From: Thermodesulfovibrio sp. | GTDB lineage: Bacteria; Nitrospirota; Thermodesulfovibrionia; UBA6902 | DNA: 40,104 bases | Assembly: GCA_026982355.1 (NCBI GenBank) | Contig: JALSHG010000111.1 | Span: forward strand, 1-40,104 | Reading direction: 5' to 3' | Part shown: piece by piece, positions 21,026 through 28,915 of the stretch | Position numbering within the stretch: the stretch's first letter is position 1 | Layout of the letters: each line of letters opens with the position of its first letter | Program-made: the position numbers and the translations under genes | The notes under the pieces: model-generated | The model's database searches: none | Told to the model about the DNA's origin: nothing | What the model saw: only the letters and a program-made list of their open reading frames with translations

Positions 21026-22015
21026 TTACTCCTTTTCTACCGGTAATCCTACGGATTTCATTTTATCTCTGAACTCTTCCTCGTACTCTTCATACGTATG
21101 AACCTTCACGTCATAGTTCCACGGATTTATATGCCTCCGTATCCTGCTGTTGTTGGGCAGATTTCTTGTGGGACTCAGGAATACGCCGCCCATATGCATC
21201 AGCTTGCTGAAGGGGAAGTAGGCAAAGAGAACGCATATGAGAAACAGGTGTATGAAAAATATCGAGCCTATCCCCTGAGGGACGACCGGGGAAAAGGTCA
21301 CAAGCCCCATTGTCAGTTGCTTCACGCTTACGATATCCACCTTTATGTAATAACGCATTATAATGCCGGACAGGGCCACGCCCGTTATCAGGAAAAGGGG
21401 GAAATAGTCAGCCGTAAGTGAAATATACCGTACGCCCGGGATAAAGGCCCTTCTCAGGAACAGGTATATGACCGCCCCGAGCAGCACCCATCCGGTGATT
21501 AACAAATTGGGAGAGCCTGTCTTGAGGTATCCGTCCAGGATGTCCAGATAATTCACGAACGGGGGTACCGGATCGGTGAAAAACCTGAGGTGTCTCACAA
21601 GGACGATAAAGAACGAGTAATGAAAAATCAGGCCGCCCAGCCACAGCCATTTTGTCCCGGTGTACTTGAGTTCACCGTTCTGGATGCCTGTCTTAAGGTT
21701 TCTGAAAAGGGAGCGGAAAAAGAACACCTCAAGGGCCATCCTGCCGATAACGCCCAATGTCCCGGTGGGGTTGTCAAGCTTGCTGTCCTTGATCCATGGA
21801 AGGCTCTTCTGCTGTCCGCAGGTCGTCGGGATATGAAAAGGGACCGGAGAACGCCCCCACTGGATCACCCTGTTTATAAAGCCGATAACAAACACCGCAA
21901 ACGCAGCATATGGAATAATGACACCGAAAAGAAACTGCAGATTAACCAGTTCCACACCGGCAAAGGCTATCACTGCAAGCAGTACAACAATGCAGAAGGA
22001 AACGAACATTTCCAT
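21026..22015 (-). CDS. dsrM: DsrM, cytochrome b membrane subunit
   Basis: A 329-residue membrane protein, NarI-like, with six hydrophobic segments. Candidate haem ligands are in FHYSFFIVLVRHLRFF and SIFFIHLFLICVLFAYF, which show the paired histidines of the family. A hydrophilic N-side segment TTCGQQKSLPWIKDSKLDNP is typical of DsrM. It exchanges electrons between the quinone pool and DsrK. SD AAGGGGG precedes the start. It is followed by dsrK and dsrJ, but not by dsrO/dsrP. Confidence 0.92.
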   Translation of the reverse strand: MEMFVSFCIVVLLAVIAFAGVELVNLQFLFGVIIPYAAFAVFVIGFINRVIQWGRSPVPFHIPTTCGQQKSLPWIKDSKLDNPTGTLGVIGRMALEVFFFRSLFRNLKTGIQNGELKYTGTKWLWLGGLIFHYSFFIVLVRHLRFFTDPVPPFVNYLDILDGYLKTGSPNLLITGWVLLGAVIYLFLRRAFIPGVRYISLTADYFPLFLITGVALSGIIMRYYIKVDIVSVKQLTMGLVTFSPVVPQGIGSIFFIHLFLICVLFAYFPFSKLMHMGGVFLSPTRNLPNNSRIRRHINPWNYDVKVHTYEEYEEEFRDKMKSVGLPVEKE

Positions 22016-22168
22016 TTATTAACCCCCTTTACTTATGCATTAGCGAATAGTACGAAAACCTTTTACGCTCTTAAAATTATTACGGGATGGCAAAAAGGCC
22101 CGTTTACCAGATGTCAGAACAGAATAAAACGAACCGGTCTGCAATCCCGGCCGTGTCCGAAAGAAAAG

Positions 22169-22693
22169 TCAGATGCCTTCCCCTTCATGCTCCCTGAGCA
22201 TATTCGACTGTTTCAGAATCCTGTAGGTCCAGTTTCTGACTTCATTGGCCCTGAGATCATATATCTTTTCGCGGCACCGCATATATATGTCAAATGCGGC
22301 AGCCGCCATGCGGTCTATCCCGGACTCAACAGCCATCAACTCTTCATACATGCCGTGCCTGCGGACGTCATTCATTAATTCTTCCCTTATAACATCCTTC
22401 AGTCCGAAGATAAAGCCCACGGCCTGTGTCGGCGTAAAGTCCTGGATGGCCCTTATCCTTACAACATTATCGAGATAAGAGGCGACACCGGTCCCTGTTG
22501 TTTCCTTGTTGATAATCCCGTTAAAAAGCCCCTGCAGAGCGGAGTGTATGGTTTCAGCCACAGGGTTTGCAGACTGTTCTGCCGGGGTCTTCAGGAAGTT
22601 TCTGGTTTCCTCCGGATAAGTCTCTATCGTCAGGTCAAACCATTTCCGCACTATAACCCGTTTCTTTTCTGTCAGCAGTTCTTCAATATACAT
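22169..22693 (-). CDS. RsbRD_N-domain protein (DsrT-like)
   Basis: A 174-residue, all-alpha soluble protein with LLTEKKRVIVRKWFDLTIET near the N-terminus, then NPVAETIHSALQGLFNGI and TPTQAVGFIFGLKDVIREEL. The pattern fits the RsbRD N-terminal (globin-like sensory) domain fold, and proteins with it often lie just before dsrM, where the gene is called dsrT in some organisms. A sensory or assembly role is suggested by analogy only, and no haem-ligand histidine pattern could be confirmed. GAGGG precedes the ATG. Confidence 0.7.
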   Translation of the reverse strand: MYIEELLTEKKRVIVRKWFDLTIETYPEETRNFLKTPAEQSANPVAETIHSALQGLFNGIINKETTGTGVASYLDNVVRIRAIQDFTPTQAVGFIFGLKDVIREELMNDVRRHGMYEELMAVESGIDRMAAAAFDIYMRCREKIYDLRANEVRNWTYRILKQSNMLREHEGEGI

Positions 22694-22729
22694 CGGCCCT
22701 CACCAGTCGGGGATGACAGGCACTTCATC

Positions 22730-22789
22730 TTTAAAGGGTTGCTGCCTCTGCCCCCGGTGTTTCAAAGGCAGCGGCAGCAACCCTTTAAA
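22730..22789. promoter_or_regulatory. Stem-loop directly after dsrC
   Basis: Arms 22730-22752 and 22767-22789 pair over 23 bp with one mismatch (TTTAAAGGGTTGCTGCC/GGCAGCAACCCTTTAAA). The minus-strand transcript has no U-run after it. It fits an intercistronic stabilising or processing structure better than a full terminator. Confidence 0.75.
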
Positions 22790-22803
22790 CTCTCGTTTTC
22801 TTT

Positions 22804-23139
22804 TTATACGCAACCGGTCGGTTTCGGGAGCCCGGCATACCGGCAGGCCTGCTTTGCAGGACCGGCGGGATAGAGTTCATACAGGTATTTTGTGTTTCCC
22901 TTTTCCTTCCCCATGGTCTTGGCGATCTCCTTGGTGAGAATCTTGATCATGGGGGCTATCTGGTATTTCTCGAAGTAGCTTCTGAGAAACCTGATGATTT
23001 CCCAGTGCTCCTCTGTCAGCTCGATGCCGTCCTGCTTTGCCATGACTTCGGCCATACCTTCCGTCCAGACAGACCAGTCAATCAGGTATCCCTCCTCATC
23101 GACTTCATATTGTTTTCCTTCAAATTCCATTGTTGGCAT
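22804..23139 (-). CDS. dsrC: DsrC, sulfur-carrier substrate of DsrAB and DsrK
   Basis: A 111-residue DsrC. The C-terminal arm ends CRYAGLPKPTGCV, with the two redox cysteines at residues 99 and 110 (penultimate), eleven apart as in functional DsrC. FEGKQYEVDEEGYLIDWSVW and EHWEIIRFLRSYFEKYQIAP are hallmark segments. It forms the protein trisulfide with DsrAB that DsrK reduces. SD AAGGAG is seen. It has its own promoter (23266-23292) and a stem-loop after the stop, consistent with separate, high expression. Confidence 0.95.
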   Translation of the reverse strand: MPTMEFEGKQYEVDEEGYLIDWSVWTEGMAEVMAKQDGIELTEEHWEIIRFLRSYFEKYQIAPMIKILTKEIAKTMGKEKGNTKYLYELYPAGPAKQACRYAGLPKPTGCV

Positions 23140-23265
23140 TATGCGACTCCTTTCTTTACGTATGGGTTTTGTGGTTTCGCTCTTGTCAGTTCATCAAGCG
23201 AATTGATGATTCCTGCAAACTTTCAATAACTTGAAATAATTTGAATGTAAGAGAGATTTGAAAAT

Positions 23266-23304
23266 ATAATATAAAAAACGGTGTTTGGTCAAATAAAAAA
23301 ATTT
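23266..23304 (-). promoter_or_regulatory. Promoter of dsrC with shared A/T block
   Basis: On the minus strand TTGACC (23287-23292) and TATTAT (23266-23271) are 15 bases apart. An alternative TTATAT lies at 17 bases. The block 23288-23304 (AAATTTTTTTATTTGAC, minus strand) is identical to that before dsrA at 28098-28114. Confidence 0.6.
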
Positions 23305-23323
23305 TATATATCCTTTACCATAC

Positions 23324-23671
23324 CTAATGATTCTCCGCTTGCTCCCGGTCCTTGAGTTTCACAAAAACAAGCTTGCCGAGTTTGCCGCTTCCGGGTCTTC
23401 CGCCCGTCATATTCGAATTATGATCATAATCATAGTCCACGCTGTCATAATCCCCTGGATTCAATGCAAGGGCCCTGTCAATATCACCCCTGCAGACAAA
23501 GGTCAGCGCATCCATGAATATCTCTCCGAGGTTATGTCCTGTGCGGTCCAGCACATAAACCGAACCGCATGTGCATATTCCTCCGGTCAACTCCATTGTT
23601 CTGAAATCAATGTCAACAGGCCTCCGCAGGAAATTATCGCAAAACGGACACTGCAGGGGTCCGGCCCTCAT
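23324..23671 (-). CDS. Zinc-ribbon-like protein of the dsr cluster
   Basis: A 115-residue protein with CPFCDNFLRRPVDI near the start and later GGICTCGSVYVLDRTGHNLG, giving a C-x2-C...C-x-C set able to bind Zn or Fe-S. The C-terminal part is polar, with DALTFVCRGDIDRALALNPG and a low-complexity GDYDSVDYDYDHNSN. I do not recognise a named family. Its ATG overlaps the cobyrinate-type amidase stop by four bases, so both are co-translated. A role in siroheme-amide handling or Dsr assembly is inferred from context. Confidence 0.75.
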   Translation of the reverse strand: MRAGPLQCPFCDNFLRRPVDIDFRTMELTGGICTCGSVYVLDRTGHNLGEIFMDALTFVCRGDIDRALALNPGDYDSVDYDYDHNSNMTGGRPGSGKLGKLVFVKLKDREQAENH

Positions 23672-25125
23672 AGATTGCCCCCCTCACGTCTTACAGGCTT
23701 TTGTCTGTTATACCGCTGTGCGCACCTTACCAGGCCCGCCGCCCACTCGGGCGTGCCGACGGCATGAAGATGGGTATAGGCTGCAAACACATTTTTATAA
23801 CACATGCCGTCCATATTATCAACAATCCCCTTGCCTCTTTTCACCTTAAACGCCATGTAAGCGCCGTCCTCTTCCATCTCCAGGACCTCTGAATAGTGGA
23901 ATTCATGGCCTTTGAAGAGTTTCCTGCGATGAAAGTACGGATTGTCCCTTTCAACCTCGACTATCGTGTAGCCGTGGGCGAGCGGTCTTTTCCGCAGGCC
24001 GAAGGTGACGGGAAGGGCGCCCACCATGGGATACGTGCTGCCCCCCAAAACGAGGCGCCTGCCCAGATACATCAGCCCGCCGCACTCGGCATACACCGGG
24101 AAGCCCTCCTGAATGGCGTTATACAGCGAAGCCCTGAAACCGGCATTATCCGCCAGGGCTATTGCGTGCGTTTCCGGGAACCCCCCGCCGATATAAAGCG
24201 CATCGAGTTCGGGAAGCCTGTCCTCCCTCAGGGGGCTGACCTCCACTATGCTTGCACCAAGCCTCTCGATCTCCTCAAAATTCTCCTGATAGTAAAACTG
24301 AAAGGCCGAGTCCCTGATAACACCGATCCTTGGGCCGCAACCCGTTGGCCCCGGGCTGTTGTCGGCAGTCGCCGTACTCCGGCCGGCGTCTGCTTTTCTC
24401 ATGGGCGCTGCTGATGCGGCAATCTTCAGGACCGCATCCGTGTCAACATAGCGTGAACCCGTCTCCGCAAGCAGGGCTATCGACTCCTCAATATTGCCAT
24501 GCTCCTGAAACGGGATCAGCCCCATATGCCTCTCCGGAATAGGATTCTTTTTCAGCCTCGGTATGGCGCCCAGCACCGGAAGACCGCATCTTTCATTTAC
24601 GGCCCTGCGTATAACCGACTCCTGCCTGGGGGTGGCAACACGGTTGAGGACAACACCTTTGATATCCACTCCGGGGTCCATTCTCTGGCACCCCAGAATC
24701 ATGGCCGCAACAGTATTGGTTGCCTTTGTGCAATCCACGGTTACTATCACGGGTGCGCACAGAAGTTTGGCCAGCTCGGCCGTGCTGTATGTCCCCTGAT
24801 GGTCAACGCCGTCGTAAAGGCCCCTGTTGCCCTCTACTATGGCCGTAAATCCACCCGGTGCGATAGAAAAAAGGGAGGTTGTGCGTGAAACAAAGGAATG
24901 AAGCGCCTGTTCAGGAGACATTATGAACAGGTCCAGGTTGTAGCACGGAGCACCGGACGCCCTCGCAAGCCAGCCGGCGTCTATGTAATCCGGGCCCTTT
25001 TTGAACGTAACCACTTCCATGTCTCTCTGCTTCAGGGAAGCGACAAGCGACAGCGAGAGAATAGTCTTGCCCCCACCTCCCCGGAGGCCGGAGACAACTA
25101 TTCTCGGGATGGATATGTTCAACAT
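23668..25125 (-). CDS. dsrN: DsrN/CbiA-type siroheme (cobyrinate) a,c-diamide synthase
   Basis: A 485-residue glutamine-dependent amidase of the CbiA/CobB family. A P-loop GLRGGGGKTILSLS is at residues 13-26, KKGPDYIDAGWL follows, and the GATase domain shows YIGGGFPETHA and YAECGGLMYLG with the catalytic Cys. In sulfur-oxidising bacteria DsrN makes siroamide for DsrAB, and the position between dsrD and dsrC supports that role rather than cobalamin synthesis. A pure cobalamin function is the alternative. Confidence 0.88.
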   Translation of the reverse strand: MLNISIPRIVVSGLRGGGGKTILSLSLVASLKQRDMEVVTFKKGPDYIDAGWLARASGAPCYNLDLFIMSPEQALHSFVSRTTSLFSIAPGGFTAIVEGNRGLYDGVDHQGTYSTAELAKLLCAPVIVTVDCTKATNTVAAMILGCQRMDPGVDIKGVVLNRVATPRQESVIRRAVNERCGLPVLGAIPRLKKNPIPERHMGLIPFQEHGNIEESIALLAETGSRYVDTDAVLKIAASAAPMRKADAGRSTATADNSPGPTGCGPRIGVIRDSAFQFYYQENFEEIERLGASIVEVSPLREDRLPELDALYIGGGFPETHAIALADNAGFRASLYNAIQEGFPVYAECGGLMYLGRRLVLGGSTYPMVGALPVTFGLRKRPLAHGYTIVEVERDNPYFHRRKLFKGHEFHYSEVLEMEEDGAYMAFKVKRGKGIVDNMDGMCYKNVFAAYTHLHAVGTPEWAAGLVRCAQRYNRQKPVRREGGNL

Positions 25126-25243
25126 ATTAAAGCGGGGACAGAGATTGTGCAGATTAAAGCACTATATCAGCAACAGGGACCAGTTGCCCGTAACGGTTCT
25201 GCAGGCCCCTGATCCCTGTATTGACTCTGTTCAGGTTCCGGGG

Positions 25244-25489
25244 CTATATCAGACCTTTTTCCTTGAGGTACTCTTCGCTGGGAATCTCTACGGAACTGGC
25301 GCCGCCGCCGTAGGAATACATCAGCTTTCCGACGTCAATCATCGCCCTGAGGGCCTTTTTAACAGTATCTTTTTCCTCTCCCGTATCAGCGCTGATCTTC
25401 TTGATTATATCTTTTTCCTTCAGCTTCTTTTTGCCCTTCATCTGCTGCATATATTCAAATATCTTACCCTGGATTTCTTCCTGTTCCAT
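25244..25489 (-). CDS. dsrD: DsrD, activator of dissimilatory sulfite reductase
   Basis: An 81-residue winged-helix-like protein. It has a helical opening MEQEEIQGKIFEYMQQMKG, then KLKEKDIIKKISADTGEEKD and AMIDVGKLMYSYGGGAS. DsrD is typical of sulfate/sulfite reducers and is reported to activate DsrAB allosterically. It follows dsrB after about 140 bases containing a stem-loop and a -35-like TTGACA (25550-25555, minus strand). SD GAGGTGAG is upstream. Confidence 0.88.
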   Translation of the reverse strand: MEQEEIQGKIFEYMQQMKGKKKLKEKDIIKKISADTGEEKDTVKKALRAMIDVGKLMYSYGGGASSVEIPSEEYLKEKGLI

Positions 25490-25514
25490 ATTCTCACCTC
25501 ATTTTGTAATTTTG

Positions 25515-25555
25515 GTTAGCGGTAATAGGCTAACTTTTCAGATATATTTTGTCAA
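25515..25555 (-). promoter_or_regulatory. Possible dsrD promoter with inverted repeat
   Basis: TTGACA on the minus strand (25550-25555) is followed by a weak -10. GTTAGC/GCTAAC arms (25515-25534) surround eight bases just before the dsrD SD, which could bind a regulator. Confidence 0.35.
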
Positions 25556-25581
25556 GTGCGGTATGAGATAAAGAGAGATAC

Positions 25582-25618
25582 GGCGGGTGCTTCCCGCATA
25601 CCCGGGGAAGCACCCGCC
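25582..25618. promoter_or_regulatory. Stem-loop directly after dsrB
   Basis: GGCGGGTGCTTCCC (25582-25595) and GGGAAGCACCCGCC (25605-25618) form a perfect 14-bp stem 12 bases after the dsrB stop. No U-run follows on the dsr strand. Likely an mRNA 3'-stabilising or attenuating structure between dsrAB and dsrD. Confidence 0.75.
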
Positions 25619-25630
25619 TCACATCCCGGT

Positions 25631-26701
25631 TTAGAACTTAAATGCCGCCGAGGTCCTCAAGGTATCCCTCATGAACGTGAAGTCGTCGATGTGCTGGAAC
25701 GTGAACTCAATGCCGGTAAGCTTGAAGAACTCTTCCCATCCGACTCTTTCAACCCATTCTCCGACCCTTTCGTGCTTCCTGGCGTTTGCCGCGTATACGT
25801 TCAGGATGTTCTTGATGGCATCCACGACCTTGGGCCATCTCGGGGGGTCATTGTAGAAAAACGGGATGGCCAGTTTTGAGAATTTCGGGCTCGTTCTCAG
25901 GCTCCCGATCTTTCCGCCTACCACAATGGCCACGCCGTCCTCTTCAGGATTATGAATCTGGATGGGAGGACAGACCGTAAAACAGTTCCCGCAGTACATG
26001 CACTTTTCTTCATTGATGGTTATTGACTTGGTCTTGGGATTCGGTCTGATTGCAGAGGTCGGACACGATGCCACGGTTGTCGGAATTTCACACATCTTTG
26101 CAACGTTTTCGTCATCAACCACTGGGACTTTCCTGTGCACCGCCACAACAGCTATATCGGAGCAGTGGACGGCGCCGCACATGTTGACACAGCAGGCCAC
26201 CGCGATTCTCACCTTGTTGGGAAGCGTCTTTTCCGTAAAGTACTCATACAGCTCATCCATTATCGCCTTGACTATTCCCGATGCGTCCGTACATGCGCTG
26301 TGACAGTGTACCCAGCCCTGCGTGTGGATGATATTGCTCACCCTCGGGCCGATTCCTCCGACGGAATACTTCTTTTCCTTCAGCTCCGCAACGAGCGGAT
26401 CAACCTTGCTCTTGTCGGATACGAGAAACTCTATATTGTTCCTCGTGGTGAAGCGGAGGTATCCATCGCAGTATTTCTCCGCCAGGTCACATATCTCGCG
26501 GATACTGGACGTGCTCAGCAGCCTCGGCGATCCCACCCTGACAGTGTATATCTCGTCTCCGCTTTCCGCAACGTGGACCATTGTCCCGGGGCTTAAGACC
26601 TCATGATATTTCCATTTTCCGTAATTATTCTTTATTACGGGCGGCAAAAACTGCTCATAATGTGGTGGTCCAATATCTGTTTTTCTCTCCGGTAATGACA
26701 T
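25631..26701 (-). CDS. dsrB: DsrB, dissimilatory sulfite reductase beta subunit
   Basis: A 356-residue subunit. [15 protein letters not shown] and [17 protein letters not shown] carry the cysteines that bind the siroheme-linked [4Fe-4S] cluster (C133, C137, C171 and C175 region). A ferredoxin insert [15 protein letters not shown] (C234, C237, C240, C244) with the preceding CPTSAIR holds the second cluster. Sequence [12 protein letters not shown] is typical of the sulfite-reductase fold. It is cytoplasmic, in a complex with DsrA and DsrC. GGAGGAATT precedes the start. Confidence 0.96.
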   Translation of the reverse strand: MSLPERKTDIGPPHYEQFLPPVIKNNYGKWKYHEVLSPGTMVHVAESGDEIYTVRVGSPRLLSTSSIREICDLAEKYCDGYLRFTTRNNIEFLVSDKSKVDPLVAELKEKKYSVGGIGPRVSNIIHTQGWVHCHSACTDASGIVKAIMDELYEYFTEKTLPNKVRIAVACCVNMCGAVHCSDIAVVAVHRKVPVVDDENVAKMCEIPTTVASCPTSAIRPNPKTKSITINEEKCMYCGNCFTVCPPIQIHNPEEDGVAIVVGGKIGSLRTSPKFSKLAIPFFYNDPPRWPKVVDAIKNILNVYAANARKHERVGEWVERVGWEEFFKLTGIEFTFQHIDDFTFMRDTLRTSAAFKF

Positions 26702-26736
26702 TGATAATTCCTCCTTTATCTTTAAATTCCTCTTGA

Positions 26737-27930
26737 TTATTTCTTGAAATCACTCTCCGCCCAGAAGAAGAACGGGTCTTTTCTCGGTTCCTTGACCTGC
26801 TGGGGCTGAGGCGGAACACCAATGGCCTCAAGGAAGGGCCTCATGCCCTTGGCCTCGATCAGCTCGCCTATTCTCTCCCTGGGTTTGGCATTGTCATCCC
26901 ACCACTCTATTATTTTCTCAGTGAGATCCTTCAGTTCATCATAAGGCGGTTTGCACTCGATAAACGGAACAATGACCCATGACAGCAGCGAACCCACCAC
27001 TATAGGCGCCTTACTGCCGACAAGAATGGTTGCGCCTTTCTCCTTGCCGGGCTTTAATGCCTTGGTCATCTTTGATATGCAGTGCATGCACCTCGCGCAC
27101 TGCGCGTCGTTGATCTTAATCTCTCCGTTGTCGTAGCTCATGCAGCTTGTGGGACACATATCAACGATTTCAGCCTGTATATCCATTCCTGCATCGGCAT
27201 ATTTCTTTACTTCCGCCTGATCGATCTGGATATTGTCCTTCCACGTTCCTATAATCGACAGGTCCGCGCGGGCTATCGCAGCAACACAGTCGCAGGCGCA
27301 ACCCGACACCTTTATCTTGAACTTGTACGGGAACGCCGGCCTGTGAAGTTCATCCTGGAAATGCTGTGTCATTGTATTGCAGATGTCCATGGCGTCGATA
27401 TTCGCCCATTCGCACCGTGCCATGCCCACGCAGCAGCTCGGCGTCCTCATTGCGGAGCCTGAGCCGCCGAGGTCCCATCCGCGTGAAGAGTATTCGGCAA
27501 AAAGAGGCTCGAGATTTTCAGTGGTTGTACCGAGAAGCACAAGGTCCCCTGTAGAACCGTGCAGATTTGTAAGACCGCTTCCGTACTTGTCCCATATATC
27601 GCACACCATCCTCAGCGCCTCGGCGGTGTAGAAGAAACCGCTCGGCTGATTGAGTCTCACCGTGTGGAAATGGGCGATCCCCGGGAACTCATCCGGCAGT
27701 GAAGAGTATCTTCCGATAACTCCTCCGCCGTAGCCGAGAACTCCCACGATACCGCCGTGTTTCCAGTATCCCAGCCTGGTGCTGTATGATTTTTCAAGCT
27801 GGCCCAGTTCATCATCAGCCATCTGGGGCATGGAACTGCTCTGCGCAGCCTTCTTGATTTCAGTAACGAAACTCGGCCACGGTCCTTTTTCAAGCTCGTC
27901 CAACAATGGTGTTTTGTACTTTCCGCTCAT
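26737..27930 (-). CDS. dsrA: DsrA, dissimilatory sulfite reductase alpha subunit
   Basis: A 397-residue alpha subunit. The siroheme/[4Fe-4S] motif is [14 protein letters not shown] (C166, C167, C173) with [17 protein letters not shown] (C211-C215), and a ferredoxin domain has [10 protein letters not shown] and [11 protein letters not shown]. It reduces sulfite to DsrC-bound sulfur with DsrB. SD AGGAGG lies about 6 bases upstream. It is the first dsr gene, preceded by a good promoter. Whether the enzyme runs in the reductive direction is supported by dsrD, although no phylogeny was possible here. Confidence 0.96.
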   Translation of the reverse strand: MSGKYKTPLLDELEKGPWPSFVTEIKKAAQSSSMPQMADDELGQLEKSYSTRLGYWKHGGIVGVLGYGGGVIGRYSSLPDEFPGIAHFHTVRLNQPSGFFYTAEALRMVCDIWDKYGSGLTNLHGSTGDLVLLGTTTENLEPLFAEYSSRGWDLGGSGSAMRTPSCCVGMARCEWANIDAMDICNTMTQHFQDELHRPAFPYKFKIKVSGCACDCVAAIARADLSIIGTWKDNIQIDQAEVKKYADAGMDIQAEIVDMCPTSCMSYDNGEIKINDAQCARCMHCISKMTKALKPGKEKGATILVGSKAPIVVGSLLSWVIVPFIECKPPYDELKDLTEKIIEWWDDNAKPRERIGELIEAKGMRPFLEAIGVPPQPQQVKEPRKDPFFFWAESDFKK

Positions 27931-28072
27931 TATGCTCCTCCTTTTCTTTTTATCCCCTCAGCAGGTCTACAAGGGAATATTTTTACAAATTTATAAAAAT
28001 AAAAGCCCGCTTCCTGAAAAAACTTCTGGTCTTCTCTTGAATTTCAAGGATTGCACGGAAAATCGGTTTTTC

Positions 28073-28114
28073 ATAGTAGTACATCTGTCATTTTAACGTC
28101 AAATAAAAAAATTT
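28073..28114 (-). promoter_or_regulatory. Promoter of dsrAB with shared A/T block
   Basis: On the minus strand TTGACG (28097-28102) and TACTAT (28073-28078) are 18 bases apart. The upstream block 28098-28114 is identical to that of dsrC over 17 bases. A long leader of about 140 bases follows. Confidence 0.65.
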
Positions 28115-28187
28115 AATGCACTGATTGTCTATGCTTATTTTCTTGCGGAAAACGCCGGGCTGCAGGCTGAAACCGTGTGTAAACGGG

Positions 28188-28589
28188 TTAGTTTTTCACT
28201 TTACATTCTTCCCTGTCCTGTTTTCTCCCGGTTCCCGCCCTTGCCCCTTCAATGAGGATGAAGATGAATACGACGGTAAATCCGAAGAGGAGTCCCAGCA
28301 CATCGATGAGCTCATAATATACAAGCAGGAAAATGGCTGAGAATAACGCCGCCAGGCGGATCATGCTGAGGAAGACCAGCTTCCCGGCGGCCCTCTCGGC
28401 CCCGGCCAGTCTCTTAACGTTTTTTGTAAGCTGTTTCAGATTGAACAGGCCGAACACCCATCCCGTCAGTACGCCCAGGGGCATCTTCTGCGGGTCAGAG
28501 AAAAAAGCGGATACAACCATCGCCGGCAGTATTATGAATACGCTTTTTACAGCTACACCCTTCAGAAGATCCATTTCAGTATTAATCAT
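28188..28589 (-). CDS. atpI: AtpI-like ATP synthase subunit I
   Basis: A 133-residue membrane protein with four hydrophobic segments: VKSVFIILPAMVVSAFF, GVLTGWVFGLFNLKQL, LVFLSMIRLAALFSAIFLLV and a final segment around LGLLFGFTVVFIFILIEG. The G-(W/x)-x-x-(G/A)-(L/x)-(F/L)-N-L and R-(L/x) patterns are those of the ATP synthase I family. The ATG at 28589 overlaps the end of atpZ, so it is preferred to the upstream start at 28646. AtpI helps ring assembly or ion transport in ATP synthase, but no atpBEF genes follow here: the next gene is dsrA. Confidence 0.75.
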   Translation of the reverse strand: MINTEMDLLKGVAVKSVFIILPAMVVSAFFSDPQKMPLGVLTGWVFGLFNLKQLTKNVKRLAGAERAAGKLVFLSMIRLAALFSAIFLLVYYELIDVLGLLFGFTVVFIFILIEGARAGTGRKQDREECKVKN

Positions 28590-28836
28590 CACCCCTTTCA
28601 CCGGCCCTCCGGGCAATCCGGAACAGATACCTGAAACCCGCGACAATGCCCAGCAGGGTGAGTATCACGGTAAACCACGGGCGGGTGCCCAAATATTCAT
28701 CAACAATCCAGTACCCGAGCGCAAAACCCACAAAGGTGCTCACAACCATATTGATCCCAACGGTGCTGGCCACACCGAGGAACCTGATAAATTCTCTTTT
28801 CTTCTCTTTCTTGTCTGAAGGCCTCTGCTCCTGCAT
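28582..28836 (-). CDS. atpZ: AtpZ-like small membrane protein
   Basis: An 84-residue protein with two transmembrane helices and a basic N-terminus, KKEKKREFIRFLGVASTVG, then FVGFALGYWIVDEYLGTRPW (the G-(Y/x)-x-(L/I)-D-x-x-x-G-T-x-P-W motif) and TLLGIVAGFRYLFRI. This is the AtpZ/AtpQ family that accompanies AtpI. It overlaps atpI by eight bases. The separation from an ATP synthase operon is unusual, and the pair may be transcribed into the dsr leader. Confidence 0.8.
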   Translation of the reverse strand: MQEQRPSDKKEKKREFIRFLGVASTVGINMVVSTFVGFALGYWIVDEYLGTRPWFTVILTLLGIVAGFRYLFRIARRAGERGDD

Positions 28837-28900
28837 AGAGCATTATATCAGAAATAGGGATTAATATACCGGGCTTCAGATTTCGGGCATCAATATCTGC

Positions 28901-28906
28901 TATAAT
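28901..28906 (+). promoter_or_regulatory. -10 element of uppP
   Basis: A perfect TATAAT stands ten bases before the uppP ATG, which would give an almost leaderless mRNA. No convincing -35 lies 16-18 bases upstream. The TTCAGA at 28875 is too far. Confidence 0.4.
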
Positions 28907-28915
28907 TGTCATATT

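Noticed and set aside
22730-22789. Stem-loop after dsrC as a normal rho-independent terminator
   Set aside because: There is no U-run on the dsrC strand. The T-rich run lies on the opposite side, where no gene is read into it.
28097-28102. A sigma54 promoter before dsrA or in the polysaccharide leader
   Set aside because: No GG-N10-GC at -24/-12 spacing was found. The sigma70-like elements fit better.
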